NCBI GenBank assembly: GCA_014799925.1 | Contig: JAAVHC010000042.1 | Span: 12,322 to 76,321, forward strand | Source of the DNA: Oscillibacter sp. | Lineage (GTDB): Bacteria; Bacillota; Clostridia; Oscillospirales; Oscillospiraceae | Length of the DNA: 64,000 bases | Direction: 5' to 3' | Shown here: positions 8,111 to 17,134 of the stretch, one piece after another | Layout of the letters: the number at the start of each line of letters is the position of its first letter | Numbering within the stretch: the stretch's first letter is position 1 | Notes under the pieces: model-generated | What the model was told of the DNA's origin: nothing | What the model saw: the letters and a program-made list of their open reading frames with translations, nothing else | The model's database searches: none | Made by a program: the position numbers and the translations under genes

Positions 8111-11100
8111 TTACCGGCGAATGCGCAGGGTCACGATTTCGAAATTGCGGACCGGCAGCGTGATCTCCTGACCATTTACGGTGATTTCAGCGTCAGGTAC
8201 CGGATTCTCCATCAGATCACAGACCTCGGCGCCGGCGAAGGGGATGCCCAGAGTGAGTCTGGCCCGCACCCTCCGGTCGTATGCCTCATAGAAGCGCAGG
8301 ATCAGATCCCCGCCGTCCTCCGCCTGTTTCACGGTCTCCAGGATCACATTGGGCTGGTCACAGTGGACCAGACTGAATGTCTCCGGCAGGCCCGTACCGT
8401 TTCCGGACAGAGGCGCAGCCATGAGCGGCTGGTTCAGGCAGTAGCTCTCCTGGATTGTGCCGGACTCCCGGAAATCTCCCGTATGGGGCAGCAGGCTGTA
8501 GGTAAAGACATGGCGCCCCTGGTCCGCCTCGGGGTCGGGATAGGTGGCGGATTTCAGCAGGGACAGGGTCAGCGTACTGCCGTCAGCACTGTGACCGTAT
8601 TTGCAATCGTTCAGCAGGGACACACCGTAGCCGTTCTCCGACAGATCCGCCCACTTGTGCGCGCAGACCTCGAATTTCGCGGCGTCCCAGCTGGTATTGC
8701 TGTGGGTGGGACGGTAGACGTGGCCGAACTGGATCTCGTAAGATGCCTGGGTGGTGTGCAGGTCCATGGGGAAGACGGCCTTCAGAATCTGATGCCGCTG
8801 ATGCCACTCCACTTCGGTCTCAAAGTCGATGCGGGGGGAGTGGTCATACAGCCAGATGGTCTGGGTGATCTCTGACGCACCGTAGGTCTTGACCACCTTG
8901 ATTCCCCTGCGGGCGCAGTCATCCACGGTTTCGACAGATTTGACCTGATTTACGGGCCACATCTTGTCCTTATAGTACAGACTGAGTTCCCAGGCGTCGT
9001 AATCCCGTGGAAAATCCTCAAAAACCTGAAGCATGTTGAGTTTCTGGCCTGATCTGCACAGTTCCCGTCCAGCCCGCTTGTCAAACAGGGAGGAGATTTC
9101 TCCGGCATTGTCCAGTTCCAGCCGGCAGCAGTCGTTTTCCAGCGTATGGGCGGAAATCGTTACATCAGAGCCGGCCTCCCCGGGCCTGACCGCCTTCCAC
9201 CCCATGGCAGGGACGTCCTCCACCCAGCAGCTTTTCCCGCCGCAGTCCACCAGTCCGCTGCGCACAAAGCCCAGAGGGTTGTAGACCAGAAACCCCTCGC
9301 CAGGGACCTTGCCGGCAAGCGCCCGCAGAGCGGTCTCGGACATCTGACCGCCCTTGGTCTGGATGTCCGCATACTGCCGGTCGCTGACCTCGTAGACCTG
9401 ATGGATGGAGGAGCCAGGGATGATGTCGTGGAACTGGTTGAGCAGGATGGTCTCCCAGCCCGCGTACAGGCTGTCCTTCGGATAGGGGGTCTCACAGAAC
9501 AGATTGGAGAGGACGCTCAGGGTCTCTGCCTTCTGATAGAGAAATTCACTTTTGCGGTTGTTGCGCTTGTTCTTGGCGATGGAGGTATAGGTCCCCCGGT
9601 GAAACTCCAGATACAACTCGCCCACCCACCTGGGAACGCGGGAGGTCTCGGCCCGCTGCTGGAAATCTTCAGTTACCCGGGCAAAGTAGGCGTCCGTGGT
9701 GCTGATCTCCGTACGGGGCAGGCCGGGGATGCCTTTTGCCATGCGCCGCTGGACCTCCAGATGGTGGGGAGTGGGACCGCCGCCGCCGTCGCCAAAGCCG
9801 AATGTGAGGATGGTGTGGTCGGAGCACTCCTTCTGCTGGAAGCGCTCCCAGGTGCCCCGGATCTGCCTGGGCTCGGTGTTTCCCACGTAGGTGGTGCAGG
9901 TGTCGCTCTGGTCGGGGCGCGGGAGGTCCCGAGCCGTACCGAAGCAGGTGAAGATCTCTGTGCCGTCGATCCCCTGCCACATGAACACGTCATAGGGCAT
10001 TTTGTTGGTCTCGTTCCAGCTGATTTTGGTGGTGAAGAACCGGTCCACGCCGGACTTCCGTAAAATCTGCGGCAGCGCGGCGCTGTAGCCGAACACATCC
10101 GGCAGCCAAAGGGTCCGGCTGTCCACACCGAACTCCCTTTGCATGAACTGCTTGCCGTGGAGAATCTGGCGCACCAGGCTCTCGCCGGAGGTCAGGTTGC
10201 AATCCGCCTCCAGCCACATGGCGCCCTCCACCTCCCAGCGGCCCTCCCGGACCCGCTGCCTGATCTGCTCGTAAATCTCCGGCGCGGACTCCTTGACGTA
10301 CTGGTACAGCTGGGGCTGGGAGGACATGAAGATGTACTCCGGATACTGCTCCATCAGGCGCAGCACCGTGGCAAAGCTGCGCTGGGCCTTCTCCCGGGTC
10401 TGTGCCAGGGACCACAGCCAGGCCACGTCGATATGGGTATGCCCCACACAGTGAACCACCGGAGCCGCCCCGCCGCAGACCTTTTCGTAAAATTCAGTCC
10501 GCAGATATTCCCGGGCGGCGGTAACGCCGGCCCGGAAGCTCTCCCGGTCCAGTCCCCGCAGGTCCAGCAGACGGACCGCCCCGTCCAGCGCTTTCAGGAT
10601 CTGCCAGTACTCCCGTCCCTCATGGGCAACGTACTGGCTGGCGTCCAGGGGGACCTTCAGATCGTAGTACAGCGCCTCTGTTTCCGTGTCCACCCATACC
10701 AGGGATGCCTGGAATCTTCCCGCCTCAGGCATCCGGTCCGGGGGCATCATGCTGGTATACATATAAACATAGAGATCGTAATCTTTGCCCGGCTCCAGCA
10801 GGACCATCTGGTGGTTCACATCCAGACCCTGGATCATCTCTCCATTCAGGTAGACAAGCCCCTGGGGATTGACGCCGTCCCAGGTGCCCTCCCGACCGGT
10901 GGTCAGCTGGAAAAAGAGGTTCTGCCCATCCTCCGCCGCCGGAGCGGTAAAGGCGCGGTGGAACCAGTAGTGGGCATCCCACCCCTCAAGGGAGGCTGCC
11001 GGGTCCCAGGGAAGCCAGGGGCCCTCGGGCGGAGTATTGGAGGTCTTGTAGGGCGCGGCGCAGTATGTGAAGCCCTCCAGCGGCTCGCTTGCGGCGTGGC

Positions 11101-11155
11101 GCAGCGCATCCAGCTGCTCAACGATCACACGAATCTTATCCTGCATGTAATCCAT
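8111..11155 (-). CDS. GH38 alpha-mannosidase
   Basis: 1014 aa using the ATG at 11153-11155, which has AAAGGA eight bases upstream; a longer frame would run through the promoter. An N-terminal beta domain (residues 1-220) precedes the GH38 catalytic domain: VGHTHIDVAWLW at 237-248, with the zinc ligands H241 and D243, and the nucleophile D353 in LPDVFGY. C-terminal beta domains follow. It is cytoplasmic and removes alpha-mannose from imported mannosides or N-glycan fragments. It is divergent from the gene at 11271 and precedes the GH43-like gene in one operon. Confidence 0.9.
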   Translation of the reverse strand: MDYMQDKIRVIVEQLDALRHAASEPLEGFTYCAAPYKTSNTPPEGPWLPWDPAASLEGWDAHYWFHRAFTAPAAEDGQNLFFQLTTGREGTWDGVNPQGLVYLNGEMIQGLDVNHQMVLLEPGKDYDLYVYMYTSMMPPDRMPEAGRFQASLVWVDTETEALYYDLKVPLDASQYVAHEGREYWQILKALDGAVRLLDLRGLDRESFRAGVTAAREYLRTEFYEKVCGGAAPVVHCVGHTHIDVAWLWSLAQTREKAQRSFATVLRLMEQYPEYIFMSSQPQLYQYVKESAPEIYEQIRQRVREGRWEVEGAMWLEADCNLTSGESLVRQILHGKQFMQREFGVDSRTLWLPDVFGYSAALPQILRKSGVDRFFTTKISWNETNKMPYDVFMWQGIDGTEIFTCFGTARDLPRPDQSDTCTTYVGNTEPRQIRGTWERFQQKECSDHTILTFGFGDGGGGPTPHHLEVQRRMAKGIPGLPRTEISTTDAYFARVTEDFQQRAETSRVPRWVGELYLEFHRGTYTSIAKNKRNNRKSEFLYQKAETLSVLSNLFCETPYPKDSLYAGWETILLNQFHDIIPGSSIHQVYEVSDRQYADIQTKGGQMSETALRALAGKVPGEGFLVYNPLGFVRSGLVDCGGKSCWVEDVPAMGWKAVRPGEAGSDVTISAHTLENDCCRLELDNAGEISSLFDKRAGRELCRSGQKLNMLQVFEDFPRDYDAWELSLYYKDKMWPVNQVKSVETVDDCARRGIKVVKTYGASEITQTIWLYDHSPRIDFETEVEWHQRHQILKAVFPMDLHTTQASYEIQFGHVYRPTHSNTSWDAAKFEVCAHKWADLSENGYGVSLLNDCKYGHSADGSTLTLSLLKSATYPDPEADQGRHVFTYSLLPHTGDFRESGTIQESYCLNQPLMAAPLSGNGTGLPETFSLVHCDQPNVILETVKQAEDGGDLILRFYEAYDRRVRARLTLGIPFAGAEVCDLMENPVPDAEITVNGQEITLPVRNFEIVTLRIRR

Positions 11156-11186
11156 AGTTGAAATCCTTTCAAAAAGATTGTATTTT

Positions 11187-11215
11187 ACTATATATGGAAA
11201 AAGGCAAATTGTCCA
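11187..11215 (-). promoter_or_regulatory. Promoter of the GH38-GH43 operon
   Basis: On the minus strand -35 TGGACA (11210-11215), 17-bp spacer, -10 TATAGT (11187-11192), 32 bases upstream of the GH38 ATG. A 7-bp inverted repeat, ATATGGA / TCCATAT, at about 11192-11218 overlaps the spacer and -35 and could be an operator. Confidence 0.6.
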
Positions 11216-11270
11216 TATGCTTTTTTTGCAGCGACCCTCAGAATACATGGCAAAAAGGAGATATGTGCTT

Positions 11271-11942
11271 ATGGAAACAGAATATCAATTGGCGCTGACC
11301 TATCAGCCCCATATCTGGAAGGACCGGAAGGAACCGTTCCCCATCCGCTATTTCGGCTACACGGTCTTTCGGGAGAGGGGAGCTTCCCAAAGCTTTAAGG
11401 ATCTGACGCTGGACCCGGCGGAGCTGGGCGCCGCATACATCGTTGAATATGCGGTTTATTACGACTATGACATCCAGCACCTGTACGATCTGGAGCACGT
11501 ATGGGTGGCGGCGGACCCCGGCGGAGCCGTAACCGGGTGCTGGAACAGCTTTCACGGGATGCGCCTGCGGGCGCACCGGATCGCCGCCTTCCGCCTGGAG
11601 GGAACGCACCCTGTCCTCTACGCCCAGCCGGGCAAGCACGCTTTGATGCCGGACCCGGCGCTGTTCTGGCTGCACCAGGATTTCCCGGAGTCCTGCGGCC
11701 TGAAGGCCGGCGGCGGACTGCTGATTCCGCCCATGCTGGCGGACGCGATGGAGACCAGCGAGGACCAGGACCGGATGATCGAGCGGCATATCCGGACGCG
11801 CTACGCCTTTTCCCCTGCGCTGGAATATGAGCCGGAGACCGTGGGACCGGAGCAGGTGATTCCCTGGCCGCAGCTGCTGGCGAAGATTCCCGAACTGGTC
11901 GCGGAGGAGCTGCGCCGGATCAGGCAGGCCGGTGGATTCTGA
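11271..11942 (+). CDS. Uncharacterised protein near glycosidases, 223 aa
   Basis: The start at METEYQLALTY is chosen because AAGGAG lies 10 bases upstream; the frame is open back to 11178. It is soluble, without signal peptide. A notable segment around residue 60 reads AAYIVEYAVYYDYDIQHLYD followed by LEHVWVA, and is aromatic- and acid-rich. I do not recognise a family. It is divergent from the mannosidase and its stop directly abuts the stop of the convergent gene at 11943. The placement suggests a role with the glycan enzymes, but nothing in the sequence shows what. Confidence 0.65.
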   Translation: METEYQLALTYQPHIWKDRKEPFPIRYFGYTVFRERGASQSFKDLTLDPAELGAAYIVEYAVYYDYDIQHLYDLEHVWVAADPGGAVTGCWNSFHGMRLRAHRIAAFRLEGTHPVLYAQPGKHALMPDPALFWLHQDFPESCGLKAGGGLLIPPMLADAMETSEDQDRMIERHIRTRYAFSPALEYEPETVGPEQVIPWPQLLAKIPELVAEELRRIRQAGGF

Positions 11943-13220
11943 TTACCCTGCGGCGGACTCTGCCGTTTCGCCGTCCGCCACGCACATTCCCCGCCACCGA
12001 AGGGGCGCGCCGGTACAATTCCGAAGCCGGACGCTGCGATCCTGGTATGTGAGGTCAATGGTTCCTCCGAACAGAGGACAGTTCTCCAGACTCGCAGCCC
12101 CCACGGCGGCGGGCAGCTGCCCGCTGGTATACAGCGTCCGGGAAGCGGCGTCGCCGGAGATCCCCATGAGCCCCGTGACATAGGCGCCTACCGCGGCAAA
12201 CGACACCTCCGGGTACTCCCGGCGGGGCAGAGAGGGGTCCAGCAGCTGCTCCAGCCAGTAGAGGCCCCGGTCCGGCTGTCCGTGGCGGAAGAAAATCTCC
12301 GGGTAGTGGGACATCAGCTCCACGATGATGCCGGCCCGGCCGATCGCGTCGATCTGATCCAGCAGGGTCAGCCGCTGCTCCTCGTCCCGTACCGCGTCAA
12401 AATAGGCCAGCAGATGGGGACTGCCCAGAGCCGGGAACATTTTCCCGGCCCGGTCCATGGTTCCGTAGAACCGCCGCTCCGCCTTGTCGTACCATTTGGT
12501 GGCCAGCAGGCCGGCCAGCTGTTCCGCTTTTTCCTCCCACTCCGCGGCCCCCGCGCCGGTCAGGCCCCGCAGCTGCGCGTAGGAGCGGTACCCCCGGTAC
12601 TGCGCGGCGATCAGGTCTGCCGCCACGCTCATCTCTTCCATTCCCTTCCGCTCGTCGTAAGAGGGGATCCCCCGGCGGTGGATGCCCTGAAGATCCCGAT
12701 CAGGGACGCCGTCGCCGTCGTGGTCCCAGACCGCAGTATACTCCTTCACCGTGTGGTCATAGAAGGCCTGAAAGTCCGGATCGTCCCGATAATCTCCGTC
12801 CCCGGTGAGGCAGTACATCCGCCAGCAGGCGTCCAGAACGTCATAGTTTGCCGGAAGGTTGTACCAGAAATCCCGGTCGTCCACATAGTCCTCCGGCGCG
12901 GGACGGCCGTCTCCGGTGATTTCCCAGAAGCAGCAGTAGTCCCGGCTCTCCGCCATGCTCTGTGCGAAGCGGCGCAGCATATTCTTATTGTGCGCGTCCA
13001 GCCCCAGGAAGTGCGCCCCGGCAGCCTGATGGCTGACGTCCCGCATACAGCAGGCGTTCCGGCCCGGCAAAGCCGCTTCATACCAGGGGCCCGCCGCCCC
13101 CTGGTCGTGGACGTAATGGAGCGCCTGCTCCTTCGCCCACTGAAAACCGGCTTCCAGACGCGACTCTCCGCAGCGGAACATAATGGCGCCGGTCCGTCCT
13201 CCATTGGTTTTATGGTCCAT
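11943..13220 (-). CDS. (alpha/alpha)6 glycosidase-like protein
   Basis: 425 aa; GGAGGT sits six bases before the ATG. It reads as a six-hairpin glycosidase: MRDVSHQAAGAHFLGL near 60, WEITGDGRPAPEDYVDDRDF with FWYNLPANYDVLDACWRMY near 100-130, and an acidic cluster WDHDGDGVPD near 165 like those of glycogen-debranching or GH63-type enzymes. Likely general acid/base residues are among these Asp/Glu, but I cannot assign a GH family. It has no signal peptide. It lies convergent with the unknown gene at 11271 and upstream of the large glycan locus, facing away from it. Confidence 0.6.
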   Translation of the reverse strand: MDHKTNGGRTGAIMFRCGESRLEAGFQWAKEQALHYVHDQGAAGPWYEAALPGRNACCMRDVSHQAAGAHFLGLDAHNKNMLRRFAQSMAESRDYCCFWEITGDGRPAPEDYVDDRDFWYNLPANYDVLDACWRMYCLTGDGDYRDDPDFQAFYDHTVKEYTAVWDHDGDGVPDRDLQGIHRRGIPSYDERKGMEEMSVAADLIAAQYRGYRSYAQLRGLTGAGAAEWEEKAEQLAGLLATKWYDKAERRFYGTMDRAGKMFPALGSPHLLAYFDAVRDEEQRLTLLDQIDAIGRAGIIVELMSHYPEIFFRHGQPDRGLYWLEQLLDPSLPRREYPEVSFAAVGAYVTGLMGISGDAASRTLYTSGQLPAAVGAASLENCPLFGGTIDLTYQDRSVRLRNCTGAPLRWRGMCVADGETAESAAG

Positions 13221-13815
13221 TCATCCACCTCCAGACGTGATATGGCCAGTATATCGTCCGCGCGGAGGGAAGTCCATGTTTTTTTGCCGGAAAATATGGC
13301 GGAAAACGGGGGAAACGGGCGGGGGATGCCGCTGCCCGGCGGGTTGTGCTTTTGGGATTCCGGAATGGAGGACCGGCGAGCGTGTTTGCGTTTTTGTCGC
13401 GAAAAAAATGTGGCTTTGCAGAGCGTGTCCGACGGAAATATGCAATTTTGGGAAAAAATTTATCAAAATGTCCGCAAAAAATCTGTAGAAAAATCGGGAC
13501 AGGATTTTCGGCCGCAACGGCGTTTGTGGAAGATGTCAAAACAGAAACGAATGTTATTGTATCAAATCAACAAAAACCTGGGCCTGAAGCGGGCCTGTGC
13601 TTGAAAATTTGTGAAAATGAGCGGGTTCCGCCCGTGTTGTGCTCGTTTATCTTCATGAAAAGCAACATGAAACCGTGACAAATCACCATGGCTTTTGGGG
13701 AATTTGCGGTATAGAATAAAAACCAAGCTACGGAGGATCGAAACACAGATCAACGCACGAGACATGTTTATTTGTTCTGTGTCCGATGTAGAAAAAACGA
13801 TTTGGAGGTAGTTTC
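13221..13815. other. Gene-free leader of the glycan locus
   Basis: 595 bases between divergent genes. No coding frame looks real: the candidates are low-complexity, overlapping and lack ribosome sites. It is more AT-rich than its surroundings. The only clear signal is GGAGGT at 13804-13809 for the binding-protein gene. I see no convincing -35/-10 pair. A long 5' leader or regulatory region is likely. Confidence 0.5.
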
Positions 13816-15933
13816 ATGAAGAAGAGGATCACGTCATTGCTCCTCGCCGCCCTGATGGTGCTCGGCCTTCTGGCCGGCTGCGGCGGCAACAACAACGACA
13901 ATCCCCCCGCGAACAACAATACCACTACCCAGCAGCCCGCTAACAACAACACAGATGCCCAGCAGCCGTCTAATACATCCAGCGGCGATATTGCCAAGGA
14001 ATCCCCCATGCTGGCGGAAATGGTTGCCGCCGGCACCCTGCCCGCGCTGGCTGACCGTCTCCCCACCGACGCGGACGTCTATGTGGAAGCCGCTTACAGT
14101 CCCAAGGGAGAGACTCCGGTCTACGGCGGCACCATGCGTACCCCCAACGGCGGCATGTGGTACTGGGGACCCATCTGCGAGGAGCCTCTGTTCCGTATGC
14201 TGGACGACGGCTCCGTGGAGCCCAACGTGGCCAAGGGCTATGACCTGAGCGACGACGGCCTGGTGTATACCATCCATCTGCGCGAGGGGATGCGCTGGTC
14301 CGACGGCACTCCCTTTACCGCAGAAGACTGCGTGTATTACTACAACTACGTTCTGGTGACCGAGGTGGACAACGCCACCGGCGACGTCACCAGGTCCAAC
14401 ACCACCAAGTACTACAACTGGTACAAGAGCGAGGACCCCGCCGACGGCATCCTGAAGCCCGCCCAGGTCCGCTATGTGGACGACACCACCTTCACCATCA
14501 CCCTTTACAGTCCCAAGCCCACCCTGCTCCAGGCCATCTGCATCGACAACAAGTGGATGTTCTGCCCCAAGGAGTGGTATAAGGACATCATGGCCGTCAA
14601 CATGGACCAGCCCCACTGGTCCGGCGAGACCGACCTGAAGCTCATCGGCGGCGAGGGCCTGACCACCGTTACCGAGGAGCAGGCTCTGGCCAACGCCAAG
14701 GCCAAGAGCGCCCTCTACACCTTCGAGGACTACACCAAACTGGCCGACCAGCTGGGCTACCGCTACTGGCAGTACGCCGGCCGTCCCACCCTGCGTCCCT
14801 GGAACAACACCAGCTCTCTGACCGATCAGACCATGGTGTTCGAGCGCAACCCCTACTACTGGAAGGTGGACGATCAGGGCCGTCAGCTGCCCTACGTGGA
14901 CAAGATCGAGATCGTCACCATGGACGAGAGCCTGAACGCCCAGGAAATCATGGCGGGCAACCTGGACTTCTGCGGCTTCGGCACGGAAAACTTCCCCACC
15001 TATAAGGCCGGCGAGGCCGGAAGCTGCTACACCATCAAGACCATGGTCAGCCCCAACTGGACCTCCTCCGCCCTCCAGCTCAACCAGACCTACAAGGATG
15101 CCCAGTATGCCGAGCTGTTTGCTGAGATCGACTTCCGTCACGCCCTGTCCATTGCCGTGGACCGCAGCGAGATGAATGAGATCCTCTTCAACGGCATGCA
15201 CACGCCCCAGCAGTTCGCCGCTCCCGAGGGTACTGCTGAATACATTGCGGGCGCGACCACCAAGTGGATCGACATGGATGTGGACGAGGCCAACAGGCTG
15301 CTGGACGGCATTGACCTCATCAGCTCCGACCTGAACGCCGACGGCTACCGCACCTTCGTGGGCGGCGCCAACAATGGCAAGGCCATCGTCCTGGAGCTGG
15401 AGACCACCGGCGACGAAGCTTCCGCCCAGGCCGTGGCCCTGCTGAGCCAGTACTACAAGAAGATCGGCATCCAGGTGGTTGAGTCCGCCAACACCGACAA
15501 CAACATGCGCAACGAGAAGTACTACGCCGGCGACGTGGCTATGGCCTCCTACGAGGGCGGCACGGGCGTGTTCAACGTCATGCTGCGTCCTGACTATCTG
15601 GCTGCCAACCGCAACAACAACTGCTGGCTGGGCAAGTACGGCATGGAGCACAAGGACAACATCACGCCCGAGCCCGGCACGCCCATGGCTGAGCTGGTAG
15701 ACGCTACCCTGGGCCTGGTCAAGGCCGCCACCATGGACGAGCTGAAGGCCGCCGGCGACAAGATCCTCCAGCTTCACGCCGATAACACCTGGATCATCGG
15801 CTTCCTGGACAACAGCGACAACTTCTATGCCGTGAACAACCGCATCCACAACTGGAACGACGGCTTCGTGATGTGCGACGAGCTGCGCTTCCTGGGCTAC
15901 GGCAAGCCCTACACCTGGTTCATTCAGGACTAA
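13816..15933 (+). CDS. Extracellular solute-binding lipoprotein, family 5
   Basis: 705 aa. The signal peptide has KKR, a hydrophobic core and a lipobox LLAGC with Cys near residue 21, so it is a membrane-anchored lipoprotein. A long Asn/Gln/Pro-rich linker follows (residues 25-55), then the SBP_bac_5 (Opp/Dpp) fold: DGLVYTIHLREGMRWSDGTP near 145-165 is the family hallmark, and FRHALSIAVDR near 440. Larger than most family members. It delivers substrate to the permeases at 17135-19281; given the glycosidases around it, an oligosaccharide is more likely than a peptide. A hairpin after the gene would let it be expressed above the rest. Confidence 0.9.
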   Translation: MKKRITSLLLAALMVLGLLAGCGGNNNDNPPANNNTTTQQPANNNTDAQQPSNTSSGDIAKESPMLAEMVAAGTLPALADRLPTDADVYVEAAYSPKGETPVYGGTMRTPNGGMWYWGPICEEPLFRMLDDGSVEPNVAKGYDLSDDGLVYTIHLREGMRWSDGTPFTAEDCVYYYNYVLVTEVDNATGDVTRSNTTKYYNWYKSEDPADGILKPAQVRYVDDTTFTITLYSPKPTLLQAICIDNKWMFCPKEWYKDIMAVNMDQPHWSGETDLKLIGGEGLTTVTEEQALANAKAKSALYTFEDYTKLADQLGYRYWQYAGRPTLRPWNNTSSLTDQTMVFERNPYYWKVDDQGRQLPYVDKIEIVTMDESLNAQEIMAGNLDFCGFGTENFPTYKAGEAGSCYTIKTMVSPNWTSSALQLNQTYKDAQYAELFAEIDFRHALSIAVDRSEMNEILFNGMHTPQQFAAPEGTAEYIAGATTKWIDMDVDEANRLLDGIDLISSDLNADGYRTFVGGANNGKAIVLELETTGDEASAQAVALLSQYYKKIGIQVVESANTDNNMRNEKYYAGDVAMASYEGGTGVFNVMLRPDYLAANRNNNCWLGKYGMEHKDNITPEPGTPMAELVDATLGLVKAATMDELKAAGDKILQLHADNTWIIGFLDNSDNFYAVNNRIHNWNDGFVMCDELRFLGYGKPYTWFIQD

Positions 15934-15965
15934 TCAAATTGTAATCTGAGTACAAGCGCATACTT

Positions 15966-16002
15966 GACAGCCAGCAGTCAACCCCTTTGGCTGCTGGCTG
16001 TC
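15966..16002 (+). terminator. Attenuating terminator after binding-protein gene
   Basis: Perfect 12-bp stem GACAGCCAGCAG / CTGCTGGCTGTC, 13-base loop, followed by CCCTTT. It is typical of the partial terminators that separate a highly expressed binding protein from its transporter genes. Confidence 0.7.
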
Positions 16003-16008
16003 CCCTTT

Positions 16009-16052
16009 CATAGCGTATACGCTATGTTGTTTCCATGATACATGGAAACAAC
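16009..16052. promoter_or_regulatory. 18-bp palindrome plus 12-bp hairpin before GH29
   Basis: A perfect palindrome CATAGCGTATACGCTATG (16009-16026) is immediately followed by a perfect hairpin GTTGTTTCCATG-ATA-CATGGAAACAAC (16026-16052). They lie 48 bases before the fucosidase start, downstream of a terminator. The palindrome is a candidate operator and the hairpin a candidate RNA-processing or stabilising structure; neither is proven. Confidence 0.55.
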
Positions 16053-16099
16053 CGCTTTAATCAAATATATTATTTCCGCAGGAAAGCGAGAATCCGTCA

Positions 16100-17113
16100 A
16101 TGGAAAAGCAAATCATCCGACAGAAGCCTGGGACAGAGCCCGCGGAGGGCCAGATCCTTCAGATGAACCGGAAATTCGGGATGTTTCTGCATTTCGGGGT
16201 GAACACCTTCGGGAATGTGGAGTGGTCTGACGGCAGCATACCTGCTCTGTCCTATCAGCCCGCTGCGATTGATGCCGACCAGTGGGTCAGAGTGGCCTAT
16301 GAAGCCGGAATGAATTTTGTAGTGCTGGTGACAAAACACCATGATGGATTCTGCCTGTGGTCCACAAAGGAAACGGCATATTCGGTAGAGCGTTCCGGCA
16401 ACCGGACAGACGTGGTGGCGGAGGTGGCGAATGCCTGCCGCAAATATGGGCTGAAGCTGGGGCTGTACTATTCTCTCTGGGACCGCAGCTATCCCGGTTA
16501 TCAGAAGAATTTTAACGACGGCTACATCCCGTATATGCTTCGCCAGCTGACGGAACTGATGGACGGACGGTACGGCGAAATTGTGGAGCTGTGGCTGGAC
16601 GGGGCCTGGGACAAGGCCCGAAGCGAGTGGAGGCTGGATATGATCTATGATACGGTGAAGCGTCTCCAGCCCAATTGTCAGATCGGGGTCAATCATACGG
16701 TAGGCGTGGATGATTCCGCAGTCAAATTCCCGGGGGAACGATTTGCGCCGGAAAACTATCAGGAGTATGATCCTTTACGGATGTTTCCGTCGGACTTCCG
16801 GCTGTGGGATCCCCATCCGTGTCGGGCAGACGATCCAAAGCTCTATACCTTCGGCGGGCAGACCTACTATCTGCCGTTTGAGATGACTGTCTGTTCCCGA
16901 GAAGATTTCAGCTGGTTTTATTCCAATATCTATGAGCAAAAGCCTTTAACAGATGTAGAAAAGGTGGTGCGGGACTGCCGCACCGCATTTGCGGCAGACA
17001 ATATTGTCGTTATGAATCTGCCCCCCAATACGGAAGGAAAACTGGTGGCAGACGACATTGCGCACCTTATGGAAATCTCCGATAAACTGGGATGCCGTCG
17101 GAGATCATTATAA
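16100..17113 (+). CDS. GH29 alpha-L-fucosidase
   Basis: 337 aa, catalytic domain only, shorter than the usual 400-500 aa because the C-terminal beta domain is missing. FGMFLHFGVNTFGN near 26, VTKHHDGFCLW at 77-87 and the nucleophile D167 in ELWLDGAW are classic GH29 features. The acid/base is not obvious, as usual in this family. It is cytoplasmic, removes alpha-L-fucose from imported glycans, and sits between the binding protein and permease genes. Only a weak ribosome site (AGGAAAG) precedes the start. Confidence 0.85.
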   Translation: MEKQIIRQKPGTEPAEGQILQMNRKFGMFLHFGVNTFGNVEWSDGSIPALSYQPAAIDADQWVRVAYEAGMNFVVLVTKHHDGFCLWSTKETAYSVERSGNRTDVVAEVANACRKYGLKLGLYYSLWDRSYPGYQKNFNDGYIPYMLRQLTELMDGRYGEIVELWLDGAWDKARSEWRLDMIYDTVKRLQPNCQIGVNHTVGVDDSAVKFPGERFAPENYQEYDPLRMFPSDFRLWDPHPCRADDPKLYTFGGQTYYLPFEMTVCSREDFSWFYSNIYEQKPLTDVEKVVRDCRTAFAADNIVVMNLPPNTEGKLVADDIAHLMEISDKLGCRRRSL

Positions 17114-17134
17114 TAAAGACAGGGGGAAATTTAG

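Noticed and set aside
13834..15849. 671-codon minus frame opposite the solute-binding lipoprotein
   Set aside because: Val/Gly/His-rich antisense shadow; the plus-strand gene has a signal peptide, lipobox and family motif.
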